A stretch of 64,000 nt of DNA from JADFQT01 sp965216025 (GCA_965216025.1 CBDCEX010000017.1:372001-436000), one strand, 5' to 3'; shown: positions 27,282-36,548, counted from the first letter of the stretch. The notes: a model not told the origin generated them from the sequence alone. A program made the numbers and translations.

Positions 27282-28022
27282 CTAGAAAAGCCCCTCGGTA
27301 AATCCTATTCTGTACATCAAGAACACACCAAACAGGATGCTTAGCACGCCCACTCCCGGTTGGATGAAGCTATTCAAGTTGGGCAGGCGGTTAGCGGAAA
27401 AGACGAAGGGGAGACTAATAATTACAGTCATGACTCCCATGCTCAGGACAGAACCCAGCCCAAACAGTAAAATGTATCCAATGCCCGCCAGAGGCGAATC
27501 TATGGATGCCAGGACCAAAAGGGTCAGAGCAGCGCTGCCCGCCAGGCCTTGGACCGTGCCAATGATGTAGGACTTCTTCCTAAAGAAGGGTTTGCCGACC
27601 CCTCTGACCCCATGGTGTTCTGGGGAATGGGCCGGGTTTGCGGCATGGGAATGAAAGTGGGTGTGAGCATCCTCCTGATGGCCGTGGGCGTGCTGATGGA
27701 CCTTTTTCTTCTGAAAGCTGTAAATGACCTGCGCCCCCAGTCCGACCAGCATTATTCCGACCCCAAATTCCAAAAAAAGAGCCAGGCGTTCCGGGATAGT
27801 CAATCTCAGCGCGATGATGACTATGCCTACGAGTAATAGGGTAGTGGTATGCCCCAGGCCCCAGGATATACCTACCCAGAAGGATCGGAGGGGATTGCGG
27901 TATTCACTGACAATCGTAGAGACCGCCACCACGTGGTCGGGATCCAAGGCATGCTTCAAACCCAGGACTATTCCCAAGGCTAGGGCGGCGAATAATCCAA
28001 GTTCGGCTAACTGCTCTTCCAT
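27282..28022 (-). CDS. Nickel/cobalt transporter, NicO/UreH-like
   Basis: The 246-residue membrane protein has the nickel-transport signature HALDPDHVVAVST at about 25-37 and a second motif, LGHTTTLLLVG. A His-rich cytoplasmic loop (HQHAHGHQEDAHTHFHSH) at about 107-124 probably binds metal. About six membrane segments are visible. It starts 17 bp after the stop of the Fur-family gene, so the two are co-transcribed. That pairing suggests nickel- or cobalt-responsive control of uptake or efflux; direction cannot be told. Confidence 0.85.
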   Translation of the reverse strand: MEEQLAELGLFAALALGIVLGLKHALDPDHVVAVSTIVSEYRNPLRSFWVGISWGLGHTTTLLLVGIVIIALRLTIPERLALFLEFGVGIMLVGLGAQVIYSFQKKKVHQHAHGHQEDAHTHFHSHAANPAHSPEHHGVRGVGKPFFRKKSYIIGTVQGLAGSAALTLLVLASIDSPLAGIGYILLFGLGSVLSMGVMTVIISLPFVFSANRLPNLNSFIQPGVGVLSILFGVFLMYRIGFTEGLF

Positions 28023-28039
28023 CGAATACTCCCAGCTCC

Positions 28040-28522
28040 CTAATCTTCTGGTTTGGTGGGATTAGCCTTGCGCGCTTGACCCTGGCAGGTTGAGCAAACC
28101 CCAGTGATGGTGAAATGCTCCAGGTCCGGCTCGAAGTCGAACTCCCGCATCAGGGTGTGCCGAAATTGCTCCAGGTAGTGGGGACCCAGATTGAAGGCGC
28201 CGCGGCAAACCTGGCATACCATGTGATGGTGCCTGCCCTCCGGGTCGGTTAGCTCGTAGTGCAGCCGTTCGCCGATGGCCACCTCAGTAACCACGTTTAG
28301 CTTTTTGAGTAGATGCAGCGTTCGATAAACGGTGGCTATGTCCATGTAGGGGTAAGCTTCCTTGGCCAGGCGAAACACCTGGTCCACCCCCAGATGTCCG
28401 CCGCTTTCGGCGACGACGGAAAGAATCAGAAGCCTTTGGGGTGTCAGCCGGTACCCCTGTTCTCGAAGGCTTTCCACGGCTCGTTCATGTACCTGACGAG
28501 TAGCCTGGTCGGGACTGGACAT
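28040..28522 (-). CDS. Fur-family metalloregulator
   Basis: The 160-residue protein has the Fur winged helix (LREQGYRLTPQRLLILSVV, then YMDIATVYRTLHLLKKLNVV), the metal site HHHMVCQVC (about 98-106) and structural-zinc Cys pairs CQVC and CSTC. With the transporter gene 17 bp downstream it is probably a nickel, zinc or iron sensor (Nur/Zur/Fur) controlling its own operon. Confidence 0.9.
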   Translation of the reverse strand: MSSPDQATRQVHERAVESLREQGYRLTPQRLLILSVVAESGGHLGVDQVFRLAKEAYPYMDIATVYRTLHLLKKLNVVTEVAIGERLHYELTDPEGRHHHMVCQVCRGAFNLGPHYLEQFRHTLMREFDFEPDLEHFTITGVCSTCQGQARKANPTKPED

Positions 28523-28558
28523 GCAACCACCAGTTATTGCAACTATTTGCGACAGCTA

Positions 28559-28586
28559 ATTATGGCACAAGCCGGTCGTTTGTCAA
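28559..28586 (-). promoter_or_regulatory. Promoter of the fur-nicO operon
   Basis: On the minus strand, TTGACA (28581-28586), a 16-bp spacer and CATAAT (28559-28564) precede the Fur-family start by 37 bp. Just downstream, TCGCAAATAGT and TGCAATAACT form a near direct repeat over the likely transcription start, a candidate autoregulatory operator. Confidence 0.55.
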
Positions 28587-28737
28587 GACAGTTGTTGGCA
28601 ATAAAATAGCTTTGGCGGCAGTCGTATTTGCTGTCCGCGATGGGATTCCGCCGGCGTTACTCTGTGTTAAAATAAGATCCTAGCCAGAGCGGTGACTTCA
28701 TTTAGGTACTACTGATGAGAATTGGGGGGTGGGTAAG

Positions 28738-28959
28738 ATGTATCAAAACAACACCACGGGTCTGTTGGTTGTGGGCCTTCTGTTTGGAGCAGCGGTTGGG
28801 GTTGCCGCGGGGTTCCTGCTGGCCCCCCAGGCCGGTAACAAGACGCGGGAAATTCTTCGGCAGGGAATCGCCAGCGGCGCCGATCGGATTCGGGAACTCC
28901 GCCGTGGCATCGAAGCCGAAACCGAGGAAATCGAAACCGGGGAAACCGGAGCAGATTAG
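28738..28959 (+). CDS. YtxH-domain membrane-anchored protein
   Basis: The short protein (73 residues from ATG 28738; GTG 28729 is an alternative) begins MYQNNTTGLLV, then a Gly/Ala-rich membrane segment (GLLFGAAVGVAAGFLLAP), then QAGNKTREILRQG and a charged helical tail. This is the YtxH layout. Its function is unknown in general; members are linked to stress responses. A G-rich stretch just upstream may serve as the ribosome site. Confidence 0.75.
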   Translation: MYQNNTTGLLVVGLLFGAAVGVAAGFLLAPQAGNKTREILRQGIASGADRIRELRRGIEAETEEIETGETGAD

Positions 28960-29073
28960 GGCCCAAGCTGCGGTGACGGCTATGGGACCCTTTGCCATGG
29001 GACTCTTTCCAGGGGAGCCTGCTTCCCTGCTCAAGGCTATATCGCCGGCTGCAGTCTCAGATTCAGGCCGCGT

Positions 29074-29712
29074 ATGAACGATACCTCTGCGTCCCACCGG
29101 CTGGCCGAGGTCATCGAGGCCGGTTCCAGCGTTTTTCGGGCGCAATGCTATCGGCTCTACGAAGCCCCGGCCCTGGGCTCTCTGGTTGCGGCCGGAGCGC
29201 CGGCAGTTTACGGGGTGGTCTGCCGGGTTTCGACCGAACCCTTAGATCCCAGCCGGCCGGTATTGGCCAGAGGAGAATCGGCCCAGACCGAAGAGCAGGT
29301 CTATCTAGACAATCCCCAGATCGCCCGTTTGTTGACCTCCAGGTTCGAAGCGCTGATCGTGGGGCACCAGTTGGAAACCGGCATCAGCCATCACCTCCCG
29401 CCGCTACCACCCCGGGTGCATTCCTTCGTAAAAGAGTGCTCGCCTGATGAGATCACGGATTTCAGCAGCGGCCTGGGCTTCATTCATCTTTTGGTCAGCG
29501 CCGGTCCGGCTGCCAGCGAAGAGGTAATTCGCGCCTGTATGCTCCGCTTGATTGAAGCCCATTCTATCGTAGCCCATTCTATCCTAGCCCACTCTATTGA
29601 TGCCCATTCTGGCCCACCCGAGTTCCGAGTCCAGGTTGGGAAGGCGCTGGCCAAAGAGCTGGCCGGAGATGTGCCCCAGCTTACAGCTATCTTGAGAGGG
29701 TTGGCCCAATGA
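29074..29712 (+). CDS. HAS-barrel domain protein, partner of HerA-like ATPase
   Basis: The 212-residue protein opens with the HAS-barrel pattern seen in HerA/ATP-synthase-type beta-barrels (VIEAGSSVFRAQCYRLYEAP, LGSLVAAG, VYGVVCRV, FEALIVGH). The C-terminal helical part contains a degenerate in-frame repeat, AHSIVAHSILAHSIDAHSG (about 158-176). Its stop overlaps the start of the herA-like gene by 4 nt (ATGA, 29709-29712), so the two are coupled. It probably assembles with the ATPase at DNA; no nuclease motif is seen, so it is not an obvious NurA. Confidence 0.7.
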   Translation: MNDTSASHRLAEVIEAGSSVFRAQCYRLYEAPALGSLVAAGAPAVYGVVCRVSTEPLDPSRPVLARGESAQTEEQVYLDNPQIARLLTSRFEALIVGHQLETGISHHLPPLPPRVHSFVKECSPDEITDFSSGLGFIHLLVSAGPAASEEVIRACMLRLIEAHSIVAHSILAHSIDAHSGPPEFRVQVGKALAKELAGDVPQLTAILRGLAQ

Positions 29713-31454
29713 CGAACGGCCCGGCGCCCAATGGCCCGGTGCCCAATGGAATGATTTCGGATTTCCCGCAGCCGGAGGAGCAGCCTCTGGGCCTGGTAGT
29801 GGGTGGTTCCTTATCGCACGGGGTGGAAGTCCGGCTGGATACCGGCGGGCGAACCTCGGTGGAGGACCTGAAAGCTGGCAGTTTCGTCACCATTCGCGGC
29901 GCCAAGCACCGGTTCTTCGGCGTGGTAACCGACCTGACCTTGAACAGTTCCGATCCCCGGCTGAAGCACCAGCCGCCCTCGGTGGATGACCCTTTTACCG
30001 CCGAGGTGGTTTCCGGATCGGTCGCCTATGGAACTGCATCCGTGCTGCCTCACCTGACCATGCCCCTGGTCTCGGGCGGCCTTAGCAAGACTTCGGAGAC
30101 CGAAACTCCGGTGGCGGCCAAGACCATTCCATCCCATTTCTCGCCGGCTTACCCGGCATCGAAGCAGGATGTGGAGATGGTCTTCGGGCGGGAGGATGAG
30201 CAGCATTTCTGGGTCGGGACTCCCCTGGACATGGATGCCAGGGTCTGCCTGAACCTGGAAGAGTTGGTGAAGCGGTCTATTGGCGTGTTCGGCAAAAGCG
30301 GCACCGGCAAGACCTTCCTGACCCGGCTGCTCTTGGTGGGCATCCTCCAGGGCAACCAGGCGTCTTCCTTGATTTTCGACATGCACAGCGAATACGGCTG
30401 GGGCGGTCAGGACACCGACCGGAATGCCACTGTGAAGGGGTTGAAGCAGCTTTTCCCGGCCCGGGTGGCCACCTTTACCTTGGACGAGGAGCAGGCCCGG
30501 CGGCGGGGTGTATCCGCCGATGAAGTGGTGCGCATCGGCTATGGGGAAATCGAGCCGGAGGACGTGGAGCTGCTGCGGGAAACCTTGAGCTTGTCCGAGG
30601 TAGCCGCGGCGGCAGCCTACAACTTGCAGCAGAGGTTCGGGCAAAGGGACTGGTTGGCCAGCTTTCTTGCCCTTGGCGGCACCCAGGTAGCCGAACTGGC
30701 CGGCGAACTCGGCGTGAATTCTGCGGCATTGGGTGCCTTGCACAACCGGCTGCAGCGCCTCCAGCGTTACCGGTTTCTGGAAGAGCGAAGTCAGTCCGGT
30801 GCAGCGGATGACGTTACGGAGAAGATTATTCAGCACTTGGAGCGAGGCAATCACGTGGTGCTGGAGTTCGGGGGCTACGGAAATGACCTAACCGCCTACA
30901 TTCTGGTCAGCAATCTGCTTTCTCGCCGGATTCACGAGCGGTATGTGGCCCTTACCGACGCGGCCGAAGGCAATCGGGGCAAGAAGCCGCGGCCGCTGGT
31001 GATTGTCATAGAAGAGGCCCACAAGTTCCTCCATCCTGGCGTGGCATCCCAGACCATCTTTGGTATTATCGCCAGGGAGCTTCGCAAGTACAGCGTTACC
31101 TTGATGGTCATCGACCAGAGGCCCAGCGCCATCGACCAGGAGGTTATGAGCCAACTGGGGACCCGATTAGTCTGTCTGCTGGATAACGACCGGGACGTGG
31201 AAGCGGCGCTTTCCGGAGCTCCCGGCAATCGCCAGCTGAAAGAAGTGCTCTCCCGCCTGGAGCCTAAACAGCAGGCCTTGCTCTTCGGGCATGCGCTGCC
31301 CATGCCCGTGGTGGTCCACACCCGGAGCTATGATGAGGACTTCTATGCCCAGATCTACCAGAAACCCGCCGCTGGAGACGTTCGCCAAACCGGCGAGACC
31401 CCCGGAGAAACTACCCAGGAGCGACTTGAAAGACAAATCAACGAGCTCTTTTAG
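29709..31454 (+). CDS. HerA-like DNA translocase/ATPase
   Basis: The 581-residue protein has an N-terminal HAS-barrel (about 25-150), then an FtsK/HerA ATPase core: Walker A VFGKSGTGKTFL (about 193-204), a Walker B-like PLVIVIEEAHKFL (about 427-439) and an arginine-bearing sensor region ELRKYSVTLMVIDQRPSAID. HerA proteins are hexameric DNA pumps that act with the nuclease NurA in end resection in archaea; bacterial homologues occur in repair and defence settings. No nurA lies nearby. The partner here is the HAS-barrel protein just upstream. Confidence 0.88.
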   Translation: MTNGPAPNGPVPNGMISDFPQPEEQPLGLVVGGSLSHGVEVRLDTGGRTSVEDLKAGSFVTIRGAKHRFFGVVTDLTLNSSDPRLKHQPPSVDDPFTAEVVSGSVAYGTASVLPHLTMPLVSGGLSKTSETETPVAAKTIPSHFSPAYPASKQDVEMVFGREDEQHFWVGTPLDMDARVCLNLEELVKRSIGVFGKSGTGKTFLTRLLLVGILQGNQASSLIFDMHSEYGWGGQDTDRNATVKGLKQLFPARVATFTLDEEQARRRGVSADEVVRIGYGEIEPEDVELLRETLSLSEVAAAAAYNLQQRFGQRDWLASFLALGGTQVAELAGELGVNSAALGALHNRLQRLQRYRFLEERSQSGAADDVTEKIIQHLERGNHVVLEFGGYGNDLTAYILVSNLLSRRIHERYVALTDAAEGNRGKKPRPLVIVIEEAHKFLHPGVASQTIFGIIARELRKYSVTLMVIDQRPSAIDQEVMSQLGTRLVCLLDNDRDVEAALSGAPGNRQLKEVLSRLEPKQQALLFGHALPMPVVVHTRSYDEDFYAQIYQKPAAGDVRQTGETPGETTQERLERQINELF

Positions 31455-31512
31455 CCCGGCCTCGTAGCGGGTATGTGATAATCCTTCGTTCGTGGTGAGC
31501 TTGTCGAACCAT

Positions 31513-31612
31513 GACCAACCAAACTTGACCCGCCAAAACTTGAAACCCGCCAAACTGACCAACCAAACTTGACCCGCCAAACTTGACCCGCCAAACTTGA
31601 CCCGCCAAACTC
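31513..31612. repeat. Tandem 14-bp repeat
   Basis: About six imperfect units of AACTTGACCCGCCA run in tandem, the last three nearly exact. There are no unique spacers, so this is a minisatellite rather than a CRISPR array. It sits just after an R2-like fragment (31484-31512) downstream of the herA-like gene. Confidence 0.85.
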
Positions 31613-31628
31613 GGCCTGTTCGCCCGGA

Positions 31629-31757
31629 GCCTTGAATCTAAAGCCAAACAGGGTCAGTGGAGACATCGTCAGGAAAATTCCTTCTCAGTCCCCCTTTGCA
31701 AAGGGGGATATAGGGGGATTTGGAACCCCCAAATTTGGTAATTTCGTCAAGGTTCAA
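31629..31757. repeat. Extended R1 repeat unit upstream of panC
   Basis: The unit runs from GCCTTGAATCTAAAGCC through the R1 core (CTCAGTCCCCCTTTGC / AAAGGGGGATATAGGGGG) to GGTAATTTCGTCAAGGTTCA. It matches 21371-21497 along its whole length, so the mobile unit is larger than the palindrome. It ends 30 bp before panC. Confidence 0.75.
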
Positions 31758-31786
31758 TAGGCGGTTCAGCTATTACCATTTCCCAA

Positions 31787-32623
31787 ATGCGCATTATTGA
31801 AAACAGTAAGGAAATGGCGCAGGCCTGCCGGGAGGCTTGCCGTCCCCTTGCGTTAGTCCCCACCATGGGCGCCCTCCACGAGGGGCACCTGGCTCTGGTA
31901 CGCCAGGCTAGGCAAGAAAACCAACGTCTGGCCGTGAGCATCTTCGTCAACCCGACCCAGTTCAGCCAAGCCGAAGACCTGTCCCGGTATCCCCGGGATT
32001 TAGAGCGGGACCTGGCGTTGCTGCGGCAGGAAGGCGTTGACCTGGTGTACGCTCCTGCCCCGGAGGAGATTTACCCGCCGGAGTTCGACACCTGGGTGGA
32101 GCCCGGCGCTTTGGCGGACCGGCTGGAAGAGGTGGTTCGACCGGGGCACTTCCGCGGCGTGGCCACTGTGGTGACCAAGCTGTTTAACCTGATGCGCCCA
32201 GACCGGGCCTACTTCGGCCAGAAAGACGGCCAGCAAGTCCTGGTGATCCAACATTTGGTGCGGGACCTGAACATTGGGGTGGAAGTTGTCGTAGTGCCCA
32301 CAGTGCGGGAGCCTGACGGTTTGGCCCTGAGCAGCCGGAATACTTACCTTACGCCGGAACAGCGGATAGCCGCTCCGGTCATCTATCGGGCCTTGAGTCG
32401 GGGCCAAGAATTGCGCCGGCAGGGCGTAGCAGGAGGGGAGGAGCTGCGGGCGGCGGTTCGCCGGGTGCTGGAGGAGGAGCCACTCCTGGAACAAATTGAA
32501 TACGTCAGCCTGGCGGACTGGGGCACGCTGGAGGAGTTGGATGTACTAGCGGGCCGCGCCATGCTTTCCGTGGCAGTGAGACTGGGGCATACGAGACTGA
32601 TCGACAACTTGATACTAGATTAG
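31787..32623 (+). CDS. panC: Pantothenate synthetase
   Basis: A 278-residue ATP-dependent ligase joining pantoate and beta-alanine, the last step to pantothenate for CoA. The HIGH-type motif is in PTMGALHEGHLALV (about 25-38), the pantoate site is in FVNPTQF, the YFGQKDGQQ loop is at about 144, and the KMSKS-like ALSSRN is at about 181. Length and motif order fit PanC. No panB or panD lies nearby. Confidence 0.96.
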   Translation: MRIIENSKEMAQACREACRPLALVPTMGALHEGHLALVRQARQENQRLAVSIFVNPTQFSQAEDLSRYPRDLERDLALLRQEGVDLVYAPAPEEIYPPEFDTWVEPGALADRLEEVVRPGHFRGVATVVTKLFNLMRPDRAYFGQKDGQQVLVIQHLVRDLNIGVEVVVVPTVREPDGLALSSRNTYLTPEQRIAAPVIYRALSRGQELRRQGVAGGEELRAAVRRVLEEEPLLEQIEYVSLADWGTLEELDVLAGRAMLSVAVRLGHTRLIDNLILD

Positions 32624-32701
32624 AGCTCTGCGCACCGGAACGGTAGCCGCGCCAATTGGGGGGTGTTAAAAAATCCGCGACTTCCAGGCTCCAGGTGCCA
32701 T

Positions 32702-32747
32702 CCCGTTTTGGGCTTCGGCATCCTCTCCCATCAAGGGAGAAGGGGCT
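32702..32747. repeat. Dispersed repeat, family R3
   Basis: The sequence CTTCGGCATCCTCTCCCATC followed by AAGGGAGAAGGGG recurs at 41849-41935 in a longer form with extra CTCTCCC/GGGAGAG pairings. Here it lies between panC and the convergent etfA gene. The flanking AT-rich bases show no gene. Confidence 0.6.
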
Positions 32748-32819
32748 CATACCAGGATGCGGATTCTTCTGTTCCAGCGTGGACAATGCGCCGGGATTTT
32801 AAAACACCCTCTTACCGCC

Positions 32820-33818
32820 TTAGCTCTGGGTCAGTTCTCGGATCGTCTCGGTAAGGGCCGGCAATACCTTCTCCCAGTCGCCGACGACACCGTAGCGGGC
32901 TTCCTTGAATATATTGGCCTCCGGGTCCTTGTTGATCGCCACGATGACCTTGGCGCCGGAGCAGCCGGCCATGTGCTGGCTGGCCCCGGAGATGGCTACG
33001 GTAATGTACAGGTCGGGGGTTATCGTCTTTCCGGTCAATCCCACCTGGTAAGCTGGAGGCACCCAGCCCGAGTCAACCGCGGCTCGGGATGCTCCAACGG
33101 CCCCGCCCAAAATCTTGGCCAGCTCTTCCAGATCCTTGAAGGGCTCGGGGCCTCCCAAACCACGACCGCCGGACACGACGATTTGGGCATCCTCCAGTTT
33201 GACCCCGACCGCCTCCTCCATCACCACATCCACGACGCGGGTTCGAGCTAGGGAGTCATCCAGCTCCACGGGGAAGGAGGTGACCTGCCCCTGGCGGGAT
33301 GAATCAGGCTCCAGCGGTTCGTAGACCTTGGGCCGAACTGCGGCGATTTGGGGGCTGTAGTTGCAGCTTATTACCGCCACGGCGTTGCCGCCGTAGACCG
33401 GGCGATTGGCCAGTAATTTTCGGTTGGCCGGGTCGACCGCGACCTCTAAACAATCCTGAGCCAGGCCCACCCCCAAGCGAAAGGCCAGGCGGGGGGCCAG
33501 CTCCCGGCCTTCGTTGGTCCTTCCGATCAGAATTACACTGGGGTCTATCTCCCGGCAAATCGTTTCCATTGCCGCCAGGTACAGTTCCACCTGGTATTGG
33601 GCCAACAGCGGGTGGGTCACGGCGTAAACGTGATCGGCGCCGTAGGAGATGGCTTCTTGGGCCGCGCCTTCCAAGGTGTCCCCCAGCAGACCGATGGCCA
33701 ACTCCTCTCCCAGTTCGTCGGCAATCTTACGTCCGGCGGCCAGGAGCTCCCGGGAGGTCCCACTTAGCTGGCCCCCGCCGGCTTCGCCAAGGACTAGCAC
33801 TCCGCTTCCGTCTGCCAT
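32820..33818 (-). CDS. etfA: Electron transfer flavoprotein alpha subunit
   Basis: The 332-residue protein has the C-terminal FAD-binding signature (IVVSGGRGLGG, then SRAAVDSGWVPPAYQVGLTGKTITPDLYI and VAISGASQHMAG). ATG 33818 follows GGGAGGCCGCC; an open frame continues upstream but lacks family similarity. With EtfB it passes electrons from acyl-CoA or similar dehydrogenases to the quinone pool. etfB lies upstream with a 143-bp gap. Confidence 0.95.
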   Translation of the reverse strand: MADGSGVLVLGEAGGGQLSGTSRELLAAGRKIADELGEELAIGLLGDTLEGAAQEAISYGADHVYAVTHPLLAQYQVELYLAAMETICREIDPSVILIGRTNEGRELAPRLAFRLGVGLAQDCLEVAVDPANRKLLANRPVYGGNAVAVISCNYSPQIAAVRPKVYEPLEPDSSRQGQVTSFPVELDDSLARTRVVDVVMEEAVGVKLEDAQIVVSGGRGLGGPEPFKDLEELAKILGGAVGASRAAVDSGWVPPAYQVGLTGKTITPDLYITVAISGASQHMAGCSGAKVIVAINKDPEANIFKEARYGVVGDWEKVLPALTETIRELTQS

Positions 33819-33961
33819 GGCGGCCTCCCATGTTGGAAATAATTCTTCGGGGTGTAAATAATTCTGTGGGCAATCCCCGGCCAGCGTGCCGGAATTAGGG
33901 CAAATCGCAATGTTAAGAACAGCGGTAAGAGTCGCGGAAAGAGCGGCGTACTGTCCGGAGC

Positions 33962-34765
33962 CTAGATCAGCTTGGCCTCCCGCAGCTTCTGGGCCAGGTT
34001 GCGGGCCGCCTCCGCCTCGTTGTCGCCTTCGATAATCTCGCAAATCTGATTGCGCTCAGGAACGAAAAGGTCGTGCAGGGTGATGCGCGGCTCCAACTGC
34101 TCGCTGTCCGCTTCCAGGTCAGCGGCGCTCCAGATAGTTGGGAGCTTCCTGGTAGCTGCCATTATGCCCCGCAGGGTTGGATACCTGGGCTGGCCCAACT
34201 CATTACTGACCGTCACCAGGGCCGGCATGGGGGCTTCGACCACCTCATAACCATCGGGAATCAGCCGCTCCACCACCACCCTGTCGCCTTTAACTTCTAC
34301 CTTCTTCCCCAGACACACGCAGGATACCCCCCCCAGGATTTCCGCCACGCCCAACGGCACCTGGGCGTTATCCCAGTCCGAGGCTTGCCTGCCGCAAATT
34401 ATCAGGTCGAACCCTCCCAGCTTGCGGATGGCCGTTGCCAGTAACTGAGCGGTAAAGAAGCTATCGATGTTATTGGCGAAGGCGTCATCCTGCAGCAGGA
34501 CCAGCTCATCGGCGCCCATGGAAAGGGGTTTCTTCATGACGTCCAGGGCGAAAGAGGCGCCGGCGGAGATAACGGTAATCGTAGCCTCTTGAGAATCCTT
34601 AATCTGTAGGGCCGCCTCCACCGCGTTTTCATCGAAGCCGTTGACCACCGGCGGTATGTTCGGGGGAGTCACTACCTTCTTGGTGGCGGCATCGATCTGA
34701 AAGGCAGCCATGGGCATTTCGGGGTCGATTACTTGCTTGGCCAGCACGCCGATTTTTACCGGCAT
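33962..34765 (-). CDS. etfB: Electron transfer flavoprotein beta subunit
   Basis: The 267-residue EtfB has the AMP-binding and interface segments FDENAVEAALQIKD, ELVLLQDDAFANNIDSFFTA, LIICGRQASDWDNAQVP and GVAEILGG. A late segment, LPTIWSAADLEAD, corresponds to the recognition and linker region. It starts at ATG 34765. Together with EtfA it forms the soluble FAD heterodimer; the MaoC and SDR genes in the window would fit fatty acid or aromatic acid oxidation, but the direct link is inference. Confidence 0.94.
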   Translation of the reverse strand: MPVKIGVLAKQVIDPEMPMAAFQIDAATKKVVTPPNIPPVVNGFDENAVEAALQIKDSQEATITVISAGASFALDVMKKPLSMGADELVLLQDDAFANNIDSFFTAQLLATAIRKLGGFDLIICGRQASDWDNAQVPLGVAEILGGVSCVCLGKKVEVKGDRVVVERLIPDGYEVVEAPMPALVTVSNELGQPRYPTLRGIMAATRKLPTIWSAADLEADSEQLEPRITLHDLFVPERNQICEIIEGDNEAEAARNLAQKLREAKLI

Positions 34766-34875
34766 AATTCATCCCTTTTGGGCGTCAAAATTAGACCCTG
34801 TGAAATGTATCACCCTCATTTTGGCCTGTCAACGAAACCATTTCTGGGCACTGGAGCAGGCATGCCCTCGTTGCT

Positions 34876-35114
34876 GTCTTTGCGAGTTATCATGCTCCGG
34901 CGGAGCGCCACCTACAGATTAAAATGGATTCCCCTCGGCTCATGGTTCGACGAGCTCACCACGAGCGGTAGGGATCCCGTTCGTCCTGAGGCTCTCGAAG
35001 GGCGAACGGGCTATTTACAGAGCAGCCCTTCGGCTGCGCTCAGGATAAACTCCGCGAAGCAATCTCTTCTTGCCCTCATGAGATTGCTTCGGGCCTACGG
35101 CCCTCGCAATGACA
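34876..35114. repeat. R2 dispersed repeat (long form)
   Basis: It starts GTCTTTGCGAGTTATCATGC and ends GGCCCTCGCAATGACA, nearly identical in layout to 8804-9043. From 35115 to 35265 there is no gene; the ISAs1 target duplication begins at 35266. Confidence 0.82.
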
Positions 35115-35275
35115 TTGGGGAGAACCGAAAATCCCTGCTTGTTGGCCAGGGAGGCAGACGATTCCCTTCCGAATAAGTCATGGTCACCGGCCCGTTGCAG
35201 TTCCGGGCAGTTCAGGCAATTAGGCCGAAGCTGCTGCAATGGTCGGCAAGCTGGCGGGAGCGCCTTAGAAATGTG

Positions 35276-36548
35276 CAGGGCCTTTTCATTCTCCTGCCTG
35301 GTAGGTAAAGCCCATCATGTCGAAAGCTTCGCTGAGATGGGCATTGTGGCGGCGTAGGGCAGCGGCTACGTTGGAATGCCCAGCCCGACGTACCAAGCTG
35401 ATGACCAGGTTCCGCAGGCCCGCCAGTACCTGAGGGGCGGCCCCAGTGCGCACCTGAGAGCGGTCCTCGTCGAAGGTCACATCCCGTACCCAGTGGAGGC
35501 GGTTCTCGATGCCCCAGTGCCCACGGGAAAGGCTCAACAATCGCCTGGCATCGGCATCAGTGGCTGGGAGACTGCTAATTGCATAGCTCACAGCCACCTG
35601 TTTCTTGCCTTTCACGACCCGCTGGCGCTCTAGCCGACACACCTGTTGCAGATGCGGCCACGCTTCCCCGACCGTCCCAGCGCTGCCCACGTAGCCATTT
35701 AGCTCTGGGTCGGCCAAGGCCCACAACTCTCGCCGCTCCAGCCGCCCATGACGCCGCTTTACTGGAGCATCGGCCCAGACCGTCAGCTTGGCCCCGCGTG
35801 CTCGCCACTCCGCTGCCAGCCAGGGAGGTACGGTTGGCCCACCAGCCCTCTCAGTTCCTAGCAGGGGAAAAAGCCACCTCCAGGTCTCGGCGCAAGGTGG
35901 GCTGATTCTCTTTAACAGGCAGCAGATACTCTCCGCCGCCTGCCACAATCTGCTCACAGACTTTCCGTTGGGTCAGTAAGGCATCAGCCACTACTACCCG
36001 ACCCTTCAGGGGTACCTGGCCCAATACTTCTTTGACCGCCGCCAATTCTTCCCCTTTGCCCGGCGCAGCTACCTGCGCCAGCACTGCCCCAGCGCGGCTA
36101 GCGTAGGCCGACACCAGATGGACCCCGGGTATCTCTTGGCCGTGGACCCCTCGCAAGGTTTTCCCGTCCAGGGACAGGGGGTCATCCGCCTCTACCCCGC
36201 TATTTGCCAGCCAGTTGCCGACTTCTGCCTCAAAGGCCGCCACGTCCAGGCCCTTGAACACCCGGTGGAGGGTGGCCACGCAGGGTGTCTTCTCCTGGCT
36301 GAACCCCAAAAGCTGCGCCGTAGCACCCCCTTGTCCCGCCCCCATTGAGCTATGGCGTATAAGCTGCGGGCGCCGCACAGCATGGCACAGGTGGCCAAGG
36401 CCAGGATCGCCCCCAAAGAGTGGCGTCGCCCTTGGCTACTCCGGAAGTCAGGCACCAAATCCAGCGCTTCTCTCAAAGTCATCATCCTTCCCTCCCGCTT
36501 AAACTGGTAAATAATTTTATACTATTTTGAGAAAATGAAAAGGCCCTG
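35276..36548 (-). mobile_element. ISAs1-family element, copy 1
   Basis: A 1273-bp element with ends CAGGGCCTTTTCATT and its complement, flanked by the 10-bp repeat TAGAAATGTG (35266-35275 and 36549-36558). It is almost identical to copy 2 at 39028-40300 and lies between a repeat and htpX, so no gene is broken. Confidence 0.95.
35286..36485 (-). pseudogene. ISAs1 transposase, copy 1, doubly frameshifted
   Basis: Three minus-strand pieces cover the protein: 36192-36485, 35851-36378 and 35286-35957. Compared with copy 2 this copy has lost one G near 36332 (CCCCCTTGTCCC instead of CCCCCTTGGTCCC), which breaks the N-terminal domain. It also shares the second frame change near 35870 with copy 2. 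It is unlikely to make a functional transposase. Confidence 0.88.

Noticed and set aside
29811..30854. A 347-codon open frame on the minus strand
   Set aside because: Antisense of the HerA-like gene, a consequence of high GC at third positions.
31513..31612. Possible CRISPR array
   Set aside because: Repeats are contiguous with no unique spacers, unit length 14 bp, and no cas gene is present.
32820..34043. EtfA starting at 34043
   Set aside because: The extra 75 codons are not family-like, whereas ATG 33818 has a strong ribosome site and the normal EtfA start.
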